Source: Metallosphaera sedula DSM 5348 (GTDB lineage: Archaea; Thermoproteota; Thermoprotei_A; Sulfolobales; Sulfolobaceae). From it: a stretch of DNA of 64,000 nt. The notes beneath the pieces are model-generated. The model was not told the origin of the DNA, made no database searches, and saw nothing but the letters and a program-made list of their open reading frames with translations. The DNA lies in contig NC_009440.1 of the NCBI RefSeq assembly GCF_000016605.1, positions 1,834,001-1,898,000 on the forward strand, in the 5' to 3' direction. The position numbers and the translations under genes are program-made. Positions 41,034 to 49,426 of the stretch are shown piece by piece. The stretch's first letter is position 1. Each line of letters begins with the position of its first letter.

Positions 41034-42729
41034 GCACTATCACCTGTTTAAGTTTTCCTCCTGGAGGTAGGGTAGGCAAAGCCAACTCTTCCTTATCTAT
41101 TGGAACCCTAATCACCGCGGGGATATTCTCCTTTATGGCCGTCTTAATGGATCTCTCTATTTCATCATAGCTTGTGGCATTAAATCCTAGGGCTCCAAAG
41201 GCCTCAGCGAACTTCACGAAATCGGGGGAAGGTCCGTAATCCACTCCCACTACCCTCCTGCTCTGGAAGAGATCTTGAACCTGCCTGACTAGGCCTAAGG
41301 TTCTGTTATCGAATATCACTGATATGATGGGGATATGTTCATCGACAGCAGTGGCGAGGTTATTGGCAGTCATGAGGAAGGATCCATCTCCGTCAAGGTC
41401 CACGACTACCTTATCAGGCCTAGCCATCTTGGCACCCATGGCTGCTGGTAGTCCAAAGCCCATCGTCCCCATTCCTGTGGACGAAAGGAAGGTCCTGGGC
41501 TCTAGGACCTCCCAGAAAACCTCTGACCACATCTGATGCTGTCCCACACCCGTGGTCACTATGGAATCCCTAGGAATTGAGTTCCTTATGGTCTTAAGGA
41601 TCTTCCAGGGTTTTAGCTTTCCGTCCTCCTCGTGATAGTAGAACTGGGCGTAGTAGTCCCTCAATTCCTTGACTCTCTTAACCCATGCGGAGTTGTCCCT
41701 CTTTCTTCCCAATTCCCTCACAGCCTTGATTATTTCCCTCAAGAGGACCTTGGCGTCCCCATACATGGGAACGTCTATCTTGAAGGCTCTCTCCGAGTCC
41801 GTAGGATCTATGTTAATCATGATGAACTTCTTCCTTGTCTCAATCATCTCATCGTAAGAGGTAAACGTTCTATCGCTTAACCTAGCTCCCACCACTAGCA
41901 TGGCATCGGACTCGAGGGCAGCCATGGAGGCCTCTGCCCTTCCATAGTATCCCATAGCCCCCAGGAACAGAGGATGATCGTGAGGAATTGCAGACTTACC
42001 TGGTAGTGTTGAAACCATGGGAATGGCCAAGAGCTCAGAAAGTTCTAGGATCTCGGGAGTAGCGTTGGACCACACTGCCCCAGTTCCAGCTAGGATAATT
42101 GGCTTCTCGGCCTCCACTAAAATCTCCGCTGCCCTTTTAATCTTTACTGGATCTATTATTGTTCTGAAAGGTCTATAACCCTTGACCTCTGGCCTCTCTG
42201 GCCACTTTACGTCCTCAATCTTTTCCAGTTGAATGTCCCTAGGAATATCTACTACTACCGGACCTGGTCTTCCCGTAGAAGCTATGTAAAAGGCGTTCTT
42301 GATCCAGATGGGTATTTCGTAGATATTCTTGAGTTGTACCACATACTTGGCGGCGTTGGCAAAAATCCCAGGAGTGTCTGCCTCCTGGAAGGCCATCTTT
42401 CCAATAACTGGTCTAACCACCTGACCTGTGAGAGCCACTACTGGAGAGCTATCCCAGTACGCTGTAACCATTCCCGTTACTAGATTTGTGGCACCAGGGC
42501 CTGAAGTTGCTGTGCACACTCCAGGTCTTCCTGAGGCCCTAGCAAATCCGTCCGCAGCGTGAACTGCAGCTTGTTCGTGTCTCATTAACACGTGCCTGAG
42601 CTCCCCATTCTGAAGGTCCTCGAGAAAGGCGTCATATATTGGCATATTGGTTAGACCAGGTATTCCGAAAATTACCTTGACTCCCTCTCTTTTGAGAGAA
42701 TCAACTACTAATCTAGCACCTGAGGGCAT
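41011..42729 (-). CDS. ilvB: Acetolactate synthase large subunit
   Basis: The 572-residue ThDP enzyme has an N-terminal Pyr domain with RHEQAAVHAADGFARASG (catalytic Glu). The central FAD-type domain is near residues 190-340. The PP domain has GDGSFLMTANNLATA, the ThDP/Mg motif. It condenses pyruvate with pyruvate or 2-oxobutyrate. A GGTGA ribosome-binding site precedes the ATG by a few bases. It is the first gene of the operon, with a leader of perhaps 45 nt behind a TCTAAAAAC element near 42797. Confidence 0.95.
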
Positions 42730-42921
42730 ACAAAATCACCTTCATACTTAGATCTAAATAACGACGAGAAAGGCAAGAAACTCTTGAGAAAGTTTTTAGA
42801 CTTGGAGGGTATAACCACCGATCATCCTTATCACGACCATATAGGAAAGAATCAAGGTTTTTAAACTTTATTATGATGTATTAACTTTAACAAGATTAGA
42901 TATTGTTTTCTTAACAATTGC
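42730..42921. other. Intergenic region upstream of ilvB
   Basis: The region holds the ilvB promoter and leader on the minus strand. An A/T-rich stretch near 42856-42900 lies between the start of ilvB and the end of the next minus-strand gene. I see no ORF or structured RNA that I could support. Confidence 0.35.
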
Positions 42922-43416
42922 TCATGTCTGACTATTTTCCAATTTTGAGATTATCTCGAGGTGATCGTTTATGTCTTTCCACATTTCGAGGCATTGAATT
43001 CTCCCTAGGTAAAGCCACACATTACCGAAATGTGCCCTCCTATCATCGACAAAGAGAATCTCCTCGGGTCTAAATCGAATACCGCTCTCAGCAAACTTCC
43101 TGAGGATTTCCGCGATCATTATGAACTTGAACGGAAAATCCCTGGAGACTACGACGTCGAAATAGCTGTCGAGTTCTAGAGCTTTCAATACCTTTTCCGT
43201 TTTATGGGGGAAGTTCCAAGTGGCCATAGCAATCTTAACGTCTTTTCTTTTCAACTCTTCCAGTGTTTTCCTAACATTGGGGAAAAGCTTGAGCGTTCTT
43301 CCTTCGCTATCCCTTAGGATATCTCTCTCTGGTAAATGAAAAGGTTCCTCAAACTCTGAGATATTGTAGTGATCCCAGAGGGTTTTATCGGCATCAAATA
43401 TCACTAGTTTTATCAT
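42922..43416 (-). CDS. HAD-superfamily phosphatase, MDP-1-like
   Basis: The 164-residue protein has HAD motif I DADKTLWD at residues 8-15. Motif II Thr is in MATWNF near residue 85, and the acidic motif [14 protein letters not shown] is near residue 122. Length and the [14 protein letters not shown] segment resemble magnesium-dependent phosphatase-1. The substrate is unknown (a sugar phosphate or protein phosphotyrosine is possible). It overlaps the upstream GTPase gene by 23 nt, indicating an operon. Confidence 0.8.
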   Translation of the reverse strand: MIKLVIFDADKTLWDHYNISEFEEPFHLPERDILRDSEGRTLKLFPNVRKTLEELKRKDVKIAMATWNFPHKTEKVLKALELDSYFDVVVSRDFPFKFIMIAEILRKFAESGIRFRPEEILFVDDRRAHFGNVWLYLGRIQCLEMWKDINDHLEIISKLENSQT

Positions 43417-44191
43417 GTTTTAAACCCGGAGGTTTAGTATAGTAAGTTATCTTACCCTCATGGTAGTCCCTTATAAGTTGAACTGAAGCCTGATCTATGT
43501 TGGGTTCCCTATCCGTCTTGTATATCCAGCCCCTCTTTAGGGCTAGCTTCTCCAGGAAATCTAGGGGAGATGAGAACTCTATCTTGTAGGCAAGGGTTAG
43601 GGAATCGGGGTTAAATCTAGTGATCCTCTCAATTAGTTTAATTGCCACCTTCACGGGATCTTCCAGATCCTCAGGCCTGCTCCCGCGCAGAGCCCTCTCG
43701 AAGGGATCCCCATCTGGAGGTATAACGCCAGGGGAATCTATGGCGTATATCCTTGAGTCTATTCTCACGAGCTGAAGGGATTTCGTGAATCCAGTAGACA
43801 TGGGGACAGAGGAAGTTGAGGTGGCGTGCCTACCCTTGAGTGCATTTATTACGGATGACTTCCCTGTCTTGGGATAGCCCACAACGCCAACTACGCCCTC
43901 CCTACCTCCGAGGAGTTCCTTAACTGAGTTCCTTAGAATTTTGGTCCCTTGGTGTTCCCTTGAGGATACGAACACAGAGCGAAGACCCCTATCCTCAAAG
44001 TATTCCTTCCACCCCTTGAGAATCTCCAGGGGAACGAGGTCGGCCTTATTGATGACGAGGAGAAGTTCCTTACCCGACCGAAGGATCATCTCCTCGATCC
44101 TCCTAGACCTAGTCAGCTCAGGCTCCCTCGAGTCTAGAACCTCCATGACTACGTCTGACTTGGATATCACTGATTTTAGCAACTTCAGCAT
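43394..44191 (-). CDS. Circularly permuted GTPase, YlqF/YawG family
   Basis: The 265-residue protein shows GTPase motifs in permuted order. G4 NKADLV is near residue 47, G1 GYPKTGKSS near 105 and G3 DSPG near 150. Such GTPases usually act in large ribosomal subunit assembly. The basic C-terminal part may bind RNA. It is upstream of and overlapping the HAD phosphatase gene, and divergent from the gene at 44225 with 33 nt between the starts. Confidence 0.88.
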   Translation of the reverse strand: MLKLLKSVISKSDVVMEVLDSREPELTRSRRIEEMILRSGKELLLVINKADLVPLEILKGWKEYFEDRGLRSVFVSSREHQGTKILRNSVKELLGGREGVVGVVGYPKTGKSSVINALKGRHATSTSSVPMSTGFTKSLQLVRIDSRIYAIDSPGVIPPDGDPFERALRGSRPEDLEDPVKVAIKLIERITRFNPDSLTLAYKIEFSSPLDFLEKLALKRGWIYKTDREPNIDQASVQLIRDYHEGKITYYTKPPGLKHDKTSDI

Positions 44192-44224
44192 TTGCTTTAT
44201 TTTGGGTGTTCCCCATTATAACGT

Positions 44225-45184
44225 ATGTCAGTGAACTTTGCGCCTTTTGACGAGGGAGAGGTCACCGGTTACCTGGACTACCAGAGCTCAACTAAGTCTG
44301 CCACCCTGGGCAACACTCTCAAGGATTACTCCTTCTCCTTCTATGCGGAGGATAAACCTGTCAAGGGATACCTTCTAGTGATAACGGAGTCCCCTCCAGA
44401 CTACGTTAAATGGAGGCTGTGGCTAAACAACTTTTCGCTCACGAAGGAATTCAAACCTAACCTAAGTTACGTCACGGATGAAAGGAAAGAGTTGCACTTT
44501 CACATTTTTGACGTAACACATCTCCTGGCAAAGGGGAAGAACGAGCTTACCGTGAACTACAACAGTGCTCGTCCCCTCACCATAAGGCTTGCAAATGCGA
44601 CCATGATAGTGAGATCTGACGGGTTCTTCACTAGGTATTCCCTGAGGGCTGGTCTGCTTCAGCTCAAACCGGGTGAGGCAATGGAGCTGAAGTCCATGGG
44701 GAGGAGCTACCTAGTGGTCAGGAGCAATTCAAGGGGAAAGGTCAAGATATCCAACGGCAAAAGCCAGGAGGATATGTTGGAACTTGGGCATGAATGCGAG
44801 GAGATAGATGCCGAGGGCGACTTCGTGAGGATTCTCAACTCCAACGAAGGGCAAAGGACCGTTACCCAGATTCTGCTTCATTACTCTTACGCGTCTCAGA
44901 CTCCTCGCCTCGATTTCGATTTGATTCCAGAGCTGTCTGGTAATAACCTTCAAATCAGAATAGTAAATAAGGGCGACGTCGATATTGAGAGGTTGACCTT
45001 GATCGTTATGCTTAATGGAGTAACTGTGGGCTTCAGGACCCTTAATGACTTGTCTAGAGGAGGAGAGACAGAATGTGTTATCCAGATACCTGCAAAAAAG
45101 GGTCTGATCTATATTAGGAGCGTAGGTATGAGGGCAGGTTTAAGGAAGATAGTGGAAAAGGAATTGAAAAGGGAGACTGCCTAG
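44225..45184 (+). CDS. Hypothetical two-domain beta protein
   Basis: The 319-residue protein has no signal peptide or membrane helix. The first part (about residues 1-135) looks like a jelly-roll: WRLWLNNFSL, then FHIFDVTHLLAKGKNELTVNY, the way galactose-binding-like domains end. A middle segment follows. The last about 85 residues (LDFDLIPELSGNNLQIRIVNKGDVDIERLTLIV) look like a CARDB/Ig-type domain, then a basic helix. I do not recognise a named family. Its 3' end overlaps the convergent UbiA-family gene by 45 nt. Confidence 0.65.
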   Translation: MSVNFAPFDEGEVTGYLDYQSSTKSATLGNTLKDYSFSFYAEDKPVKGYLLVITESPPDYVKWRLWLNNFSLTKEFKPNLSYVTDERKELHFHIFDVTHLLAKGKNELTVNYNSARPLTIRLANATMIVRSDGFFTRYSLRAGLLQLKPGEAMELKSMGRSYLVVRSNSRGKVKISNGKSQEDMLELGHECEEIDAEGDFVRILNSNEGQRTVTQILLHYSYASQTPRLDFDLIPELSGNNLQIRIVNKGDVDIERLTLIVMLNGVTVGFRTLNDLSRGGETECVIQIPAKKGLIYIRSVGMRAGLRKIVEKELKRETA

Positions 45185-45994
45185 TGCAAAGGCCACCATT
45201 CCTAGGAAGGCTGATCCCTTGAGAAGGGATCTCGCCTTGGACGCTCCTTCTTCCGAGGTCTCCGCTAGAACCGCCTTTGTTGTAATATAGAGGAACGGCA
45301 CAAGGACTATGCCGTAGAGAATGTTATACCCTAGAAACAGGGGTAGAGGGGATGTCACCTCTGTTATTATTAAGGCCACCCTAGCTACTCTCCACGCACT
45401 CGCTATCCCCCTGGTCGTGGCGAGAGTATTAACGTGGTTGGCCAGATCCCCTCGATAGTCCTCAATACCCTTAACTATCTCCCTGGACAGGGTGAGAAGG
45501 AAGGTGTAAAGCACAGGAATCCAGATTCTTTGAAGCCAGTCTCCTTCGTGATAGGATAGACCTCCATAAAACAAGGAGAGCGCCGTTGCCGTTGCAACTA
45601 CCAGGTTACCGTATATCCCAGTCCTTTTCAAGTCCCTAGCGTAGAAAATCAGAGCCACACTGGTGAGCAGTGCAACTAGAAATTGGAGGTATCCCTGTAA
45701 CGCAGAAAGGATTACGCCCACCCCCATTAAACCGTAAGAGAGGGAGGTCGCAGTCCTTAACGATACGGCCCCCGAGGGGATAGGCCTGTCGGGCTTGTTA
45801 ATCCTGTCTATCTCCACGTCATAAACGTCGTTAATTGCATTACCTCCAGCATCAACCAATGCGACCACTAGAACTGCAAGGATGAGCTCCGTGGGGTCTA
45901 TCTTCCACATGGAGGAAGCTACGTAACCTGTAAAGGCACCTAGTCCCGCGCCTATCACGTTGTGTATTCTTACGAGCTTCAGGAAAGGGTTCAA
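45140..45994 (-). CDS. Geranylgeranylglycerol-phosphate geranylgeranyltransferase (DGGGP synthase, UbiA family)
   Basis: The 284-residue membrane protein has about nine hydrophobic segments and the UbiA motif NAINDVYDVEIDRINKPDRP (NDxxDxxxD), plus a second acidic loop with IEDYRGDL. In Sulfolobales a UbiA homologue of this length makes digeranylgeranylglyceryl phosphate, forming the second ether bond of archaeal lipids. The nearby reductase-like gene fits this pathway. The C-terminal 15 codons overlap the convergent gene. Confidence 0.88.
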   Translation of the reverse strand: MNPFLKLVRIHNVIGAGLGAFTGYVASSMWKIDPTELILAVLVVALVDAGGNAINDVYDVEIDRINKPDRPIPSGAVSLRTATSLSYGLMGVGVILSALQGYLQFLVALLTSVALIFYARDLKRTGIYGNLVVATATALSLFYGGLSYHEGDWLQRIWIPVLYTFLLTLSREIVKGIEDYRGDLANHVNTLATTRGIASAWRVARVALIITEVTSPLPLFLGYNILYGIVLVPFLYITTKAVLAETSEEGASKARSLLKGSAFLGMVAFALGSLPFQFLFHYLP

Positions 45995-46034
45995 GTTAAA
46001 GTTAAATCCCTAGTGCGGAAAATAAAACTACGGC

Positions 46035-46235
46035 ATGTCGGATTCTAGGGAACTGGAGATTGCTAAGAAGTACTTCCAGACCAACCTCTCTGTGGGGGAA
46101 ATAGTTGCAGTAAGGGACCTAAAGGGTCTAGGAATAAGGGAACCCGAAAGGGTTATAGCGGAGTTGATAAGACAGGGTATTATAGTTAGGGGAGAGGGAT
46201 GCTATAACTTTCGAAGAGAGAAGAGGAAGGAATGA
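46035..46235 (+). CDS. Small winged-helix-like protein
   Basis: The 66-residue protein reads [20 protein letters not shown], then [26 protein letters not shown]. It has the shape of a helix-turn-helix with a wing, as in small archaeal DNA-binding or replication-associated wHTH domains. I cannot name a family. A GTTAAA-type TATA element lies about 20-25 nt upstream. Its end overlaps the convergent reductase gene by 34 nt. Confidence 0.6.
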   Translation: MSDSRELEIAKKYFQTNLSVGEIVAVRDLKGLGIREPERVIAELIRQGIIVRGEGCYNFRREKRKE

Positions 46236-47089
46236 AAGTCAAATTCCTGGTTCACACTCAGGGTTTTCCCGTTCATGAACCTCAGGGAGGTTAGCCCCAA
46301 TCTCCAGGTCTTCTCAAGAAGGGAAGTAATTGTGTATTGCCTACTTATCTCCTTTCTCAGTCTATTAAAGTTCGAGAAATCCTCCAGCAACTCGGCTATT
46401 CCGAAGATTCCTCCTCCAGTGAAGGTTTTGATGAGGCCAGTTCTATCCCCTATTGCAGGTATGGGTGTGGGCGTAGGTTTAACCCTGGGAATTGCACCCC
46501 CATGCACGCTTAGAACCCTTCTCTGAAGCTTAGGGACAAAGGGCCTGGGATCGGATCTAGATAGTGCCCCCACCAGTGTTCTATCGGGGAGAGGGACTAT
46601 CCACCCGAAACCTGCGGGATTCCTGGGATCCAGGGTAACTACTATCTCCTCCTGGTTGATTGGCTCCATTACATACTCTATGGCCTTAACCCAATTTGCC
46701 TTTCCCTTCCATCCTGACGCATCATATACCTTTCCACGGTACACGGAACTCCCTACCACAACTTCATCCATTCCCTTTATCACAGCGTCAACTGGTCTTA
46801 TCACTCCAAGGTCGGAGTCCAGCCATCTCTCGAGCCTCTCCCTTCCAAGCCTGACGAAATCTCCCCTTATATATATCTCCACTGAGTTGTAAACTACCCT
46901 TATCTCCTTGAATTCCCTATCTAGAAATTCCTTGGAGACAGAAAGCTTCTCGAAGGTGTTCCTGCTCACTATTCCAGTGCACTGCTTTCCGGGGCTTCTT
47001 CTCCTATCAAAAACTTTCGGATCCCTATCCCTTAACCTGTGGGCCAATAGGAGTCCAGCTATACCTCCTCCTACTATTAAAACTCCGAT
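46202..47089 (-). CDS. Geranylgeranyl-reductase-like FAD oxidoreductase with no canonical start codon
   Basis: From the ATC at 47089 the frame encodes [18 protein letters not shown], an essential FAD-binding GxGxxG start. It continues with [13 protein letters not shown] (the C-T-G site of the geranylgeranyl reductase family), [17 protein letters not shown], and GGGIFGI near the C-terminus. It would hydrogenate lipid or quinone isoprenoid chains. The first in-frame ATG, GTG or TTG is the TTG at 47045-47047, which lies after the glycine motif and would remove the FAD site. An in-frame TAG at 47093-47095 blocks anything further upstream. The 5' end overlaps the speD stop, and 34 nt at the 3' end overlap the wHTH gene. 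About 295 aa is short for the family. Confidence 0.7.
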   Translation of the reverse strand: MGVLIVGGGIAGLLLAHRLRDRDPKVFDRRRSPGKQCTGIVSRNTFEKLSVSKEFLDREFKEIRVVYNSVEIYIRGDFVRLGRERLERWLDSDLGVIRPVDAVIKGMDEVVVGSSVYRGKVYDASGWKGKANWVKAIEYVMEPINQEEIVVTLDPRNPAGFGWIVPLPDRTLVGALSRSDPRPFVPKLQRRVLSVHGGAIPRVKPTPTPIPAIGDRTGLIKTFTGGGIFGIAELLEDFSNFNRLRKEISRQYTITSLLEKTWRLGLTSLRFMNGKTLSVNQEFDFHSFLFSLRKL

Positions 47090-47451
47090 GACCTATCAGC
47101 CTCATTAACATTGAACCTTTTGGCTTTAAGTTCTGTCACAATGTAATTGAAGGCCTTTCTTGGATCGGTGTGGCTACCACAGGAGTAAACGTCAACAGTC
47201 GCGAAATTATGCTCAGGCCAAGTATGTATGGTGACGTGGCTCTCGAGGACTATGGCGACAACGCTAACGCCCTCCCCTATCTTCCAAGCCCTCACGTCCA
47301 GCAAAGTCATGTTGCCCTCCTTTGTTGCTTGCACCGCTATCTGCTTTAGCTTCTCAGAATCCTTGAGTATCTCAGTGTCGCAGTCATAAAGGTTACCAAA
47401 GACTTCCTTGCCCACAACTCTTGGTGTACCCCTTAATTCAACCCCCATCAT
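47077..47451 (-). CDS. speD: S-adenosylmethionine decarboxylase proenzyme (SpeD class)
   Basis: The short archaeal class 1B decarboxylase cleaves itself to form a pyruvoyl group. The processing serine is in [15 protein letters not shown] (Glu-Ser-His), and the [15 protein letters not shown] block carries the catalytic Cys. The frame can be extended to ATG 47466, but the TATA box at 47466-47473 places the mRNA start near 47447-47451. ATG 47451 or 47448 is therefore preferred. Sulfolobales also have an arginine decarboxylase paralogue; position next to the UbiA-family gene favours the AdoMet enzyme here. Confidence 0.85.
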   Translation of the reverse strand: MMGVELRGTPRVVGKEVFGNLYDCDTEILKDSEKLKQIAVQATKEGNMTLLDVRAWKIGEGVSVVAIVLESHVTIHTWPEHNFATVDVYSCGSHTDPRKAFNYIVTELKAKRFNVNEADRSSEF

Positions 47452-47465
47452 GTTTTGACCCCCCA

Positions 47466-47473
47466 TTTATATA
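47466..47473 (-). promoter_or_regulatory. TATA box of speD
   Basis: TATATAAA on the minus strand overlaps the most upstream possible ATG (47466) and predicts transcription from about 47447-47451. The upstream ATG is therefore not part of the message. Confidence 0.5.
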
Positions 47474-47637
47474 CCCCCTATACGTTATTATATTTAAACT
47501 TAACCAACTCTACCCGGGGGGTTAATAAACTCTTCACGTTCATTTAGTAATGAAGACTTTTAAACCCTGTTTATCGGTAACATTGAAATAGTCAGAAATT
47601 TAACGGGGAGAGCAATAAAGTGAGGTATTGATGTAAT

Positions 47638-47919
47638 TTGACTATAAGAAGAATTGTCCTAGATGTCCTCAAACCCATAAGGGGTTCGTCCATTGTGGAT
47701 TTGGCCGAGAGACTGGACAACTTGGAGGGAGTAGATGGAGTTAACATAAGCGTTTCGGACATGGACGTTGAAACCATGGGGCTTATGGTAGTGGTCGAGG
47801 GCGAGGATGTGGACTTTAAGGAGGTTCAAAACATTCTAGAGGAGGAGGGCTGTGCAATTCACAGTATAGACGAGGTTGCCAGTGGTAAAAGGCTTGTGGA
47901 AGGGAGACGTGGTAAATGA
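47638..47919 (+). CDS. DUF211 family protein
   Basis: The 93-residue protein ([25 protein letters not shown]...) has the beta-alpha-beta pattern of the archaeal DUF211 family, which forms ferredoxin-like-fold oligomers. It starts at TTG 47638, about 23 nt after an AGCAATAAAG TATA-like element. It overlaps the sulfurtransferase gene by 4 nt, so a link to tRNA thiolation is possible but unproven. Confidence 0.8.
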   Translation: MTIRRIVLDVLKPIRGSSIVDLAERLDNLEGVDGVNISVSDMDVETMGLMVVVEGEDVDFKEVQNILEEEGCAIHSIDEVASGKRLVEGRRGK

Positions 47920-48863
47920 AATGCGATAACTGTGGAGTAAGGGAGGCAGAGGTATTCCAGCCCCACACGGGGAAAAGGCTTTGCAGGGATTGTTTCCTGT
48001 CTGATGTGCAGGAGAGAGTAGCGAGGGAAGCAAAGAAACTGGGAGTAACCTCGGTCTCAAGGGTTCTCATAGCTGTCTCAGGTGGAAAGGACAGCCTTGT
48101 GCTGGCTGATACGCTATCGAAGGTGATGGACCCAAGTAAGTTAATAGCCTTCAACATAGTTGAGGGCATCCAGGGGTATAACAGGGAGGATCAGGTCAAG
48201 GAACTTTATCATTACTTGAGGGACCTAGGAATAGAGTTAATATCAACCTCATTCAAGACCTCGGTTGGCTACTCCCTTGATGAGATGGTTAGCTCCTCAA
48301 GGGCTAGGGGGTTGAACATAGCTGCCTGCACGTTCTGTGGCGGGTTTAGGAGGAAATTAATAAATCAGGCTGGGAGGGATGTGAAGGCCGACCTTGTGGC
48401 TACAGGCCACAACCTAGATGACGAGGCCCAGACTATTATCATTAACCTACTTCGCGGAGATGTTAGGAAACTAATGAGGGTTGGGGAAAGCCCCCTCAAG
48501 TTAAGCGATAAATTTGTCATGAGGGTAAAACCCCTCAGGAAAATATACGAATGGGAGACCACGATGTACGCGTTCTTGAAGGGTTTTAAGTTTCAGGAAG
48601 TGGAGTGCCCTTACATCTCGGCGAGACCTACCATGAGAGCTAAGGTGAGGGACCTCATGTACGCCTTGGAGGAGAAATCACCGGGTTTCCTCCTCAGGTT
48701 GGTGGAGAACTTCGACAGAATTGGAGAAGAGGTAAGAAGGGAGAGCAAACTTACCACCCTTCCCACATGTAAGATGTGCGGTGAACCAACGAGCTTCGGA
48801 AGAGAATACTGTAAGAACTGCGAACTTCTCATCTCTGCGGGACTTAGACCAGTTAGCTCATGA
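47916..48863 (+). CDS. tRNA 2-thiolation ATP-binding protein, TtuA/Ncs6 family
   Basis: The 315-residue protein has an N-terminal zinc knuckle (CDNC...CRDC). The PP-loop SGGKDS is near residue 53, a CTFCG cysteine pair lies in the middle (about 130), [10 protein letters not shown] near 160, and a C-terminal CKMCG...CKNC knuckle. This layout is that of TtuA/Ncs6 enzymes that thiolate uridine in tRNAs with a ubiquitin-like sulfur carrier. The target position (U34 or U54) cannot be told from sequence. Confidence 0.88.
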   Translation: MKCDNCGVREAEVFQPHTGKRLCRDCFLSDVQERVAREAKKLGVTSVSRVLIAVSGGKDSLVLADTLSKVMDPSKLIAFNIVEGIQGYNREDQVKELYHYLRDLGIELISTSFKTSVGYSLDEMVSSSRARGLNIAACTFCGGFRRKLINQAGRDVKADLVATGHNLDDEAQTIIINLLRGDVRKLMRVGESPLKLSDKFVMRVKPLRKIYEWETTMYAFLKGFKFQEVECPYISARPTMRAKVRDLMYALEEKSPGFLLRLVENFDRIGEEVRRESKLTTLPTCKMCGEPTSFGREYCKNCELLISAGLRPVSS

Positions 48864-49391
48864 CTAGAAATACTTTCCAATATCGTAGTATCTCTCCCTT
48901 ACGCCCTTTCTGAGGTTTGCCACAATGGCCATAGCGAAAAGCATCGAGGATAACCTGTTGAGATACACGATGGTGGTCTTGTTCGCGATCTCGAGCTCCT
49001 TCGAGTACTTTACGGCGTTTCTCTCAAGCCTTCTCACTACGGCCCTAGCCACGTGAAGTGATGACGCTTCCTCCGATCCCCCAGGAACCACGAAAAGCTT
49101 CACTGGACCGCTCTCCTTTCTATATGCTACGGTTCTCTCCTCAAGCCATTTCACTTTCTCCATGGTGATTTTCTCAGAACCGGTGCTCCAGTCCTCTCCC
49201 AGGGCAAACAGGTCAAGCTGAACTTTCTCCAGATCAGCCCTCATGTCATCCCAAGGAAGGCGTGAAATTGCTAACCCAATGAAGGAGTTAGCCTCATCAA
49301 CATCTCCAAGGAAATTAACTAGTGGAGAATCCTTCCCGATTCTACCCTTGGGTACAGAAGTCTCTCCCTTATCTCCAGTCCTTGTGAACAT
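48864..49391 (-). CDS. Corrinoid adenosyltransferase, PduO type
   Basis: The 175-residue protein starts with [13 protein letters not shown], the ATP-binding N-terminal signature of PduO-type cob(I)alamin adenosyltransferases. It ends with [20 protein letters not shown], the second signature (R-LSD-LF in others). It makes adenosylcobalamin for B12-dependent enzymes. It converges with the thiolation gene directly after its stop and is divergent from leuS, with 35 nt between the starts. Confidence 0.9.
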   Translation of the reverse strand: MFTRTGDKGETSVPKGRIGKDSPLVNFLGDVDEANSFIGLAISRLPWDDMRADLEKVQLDLFALGEDWSTGSEKITMEKVKWLEERTVAYRKESGPVKLFVVPGGSEEASSLHVARAVVRRLERNAVKYSKELEIANKTTIVYLNRLSSMLFAMAIVANLRKGVRERYYDIGKYF

Positions 49392-49426
49392 TTAATAAAC
49401 TTAAAAAAGTTGTTCTTAAATAGGTT

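Noticed and set aside
47510..47530. CCCGGGGGG-type G/C-rich palindrome upstream of speD
   Set aside because: It is short and imperfect, with no repeat copies in the window; a regulatory role cannot be supported.
47816..48169. 117-codon minus-strand frame opposite the TtuA/Ncs6 gene
   Set aside because: It is antisense to a strongly conserved gene and has low-complexity serine/leucine-rich sequence; no independent promoter is seen.
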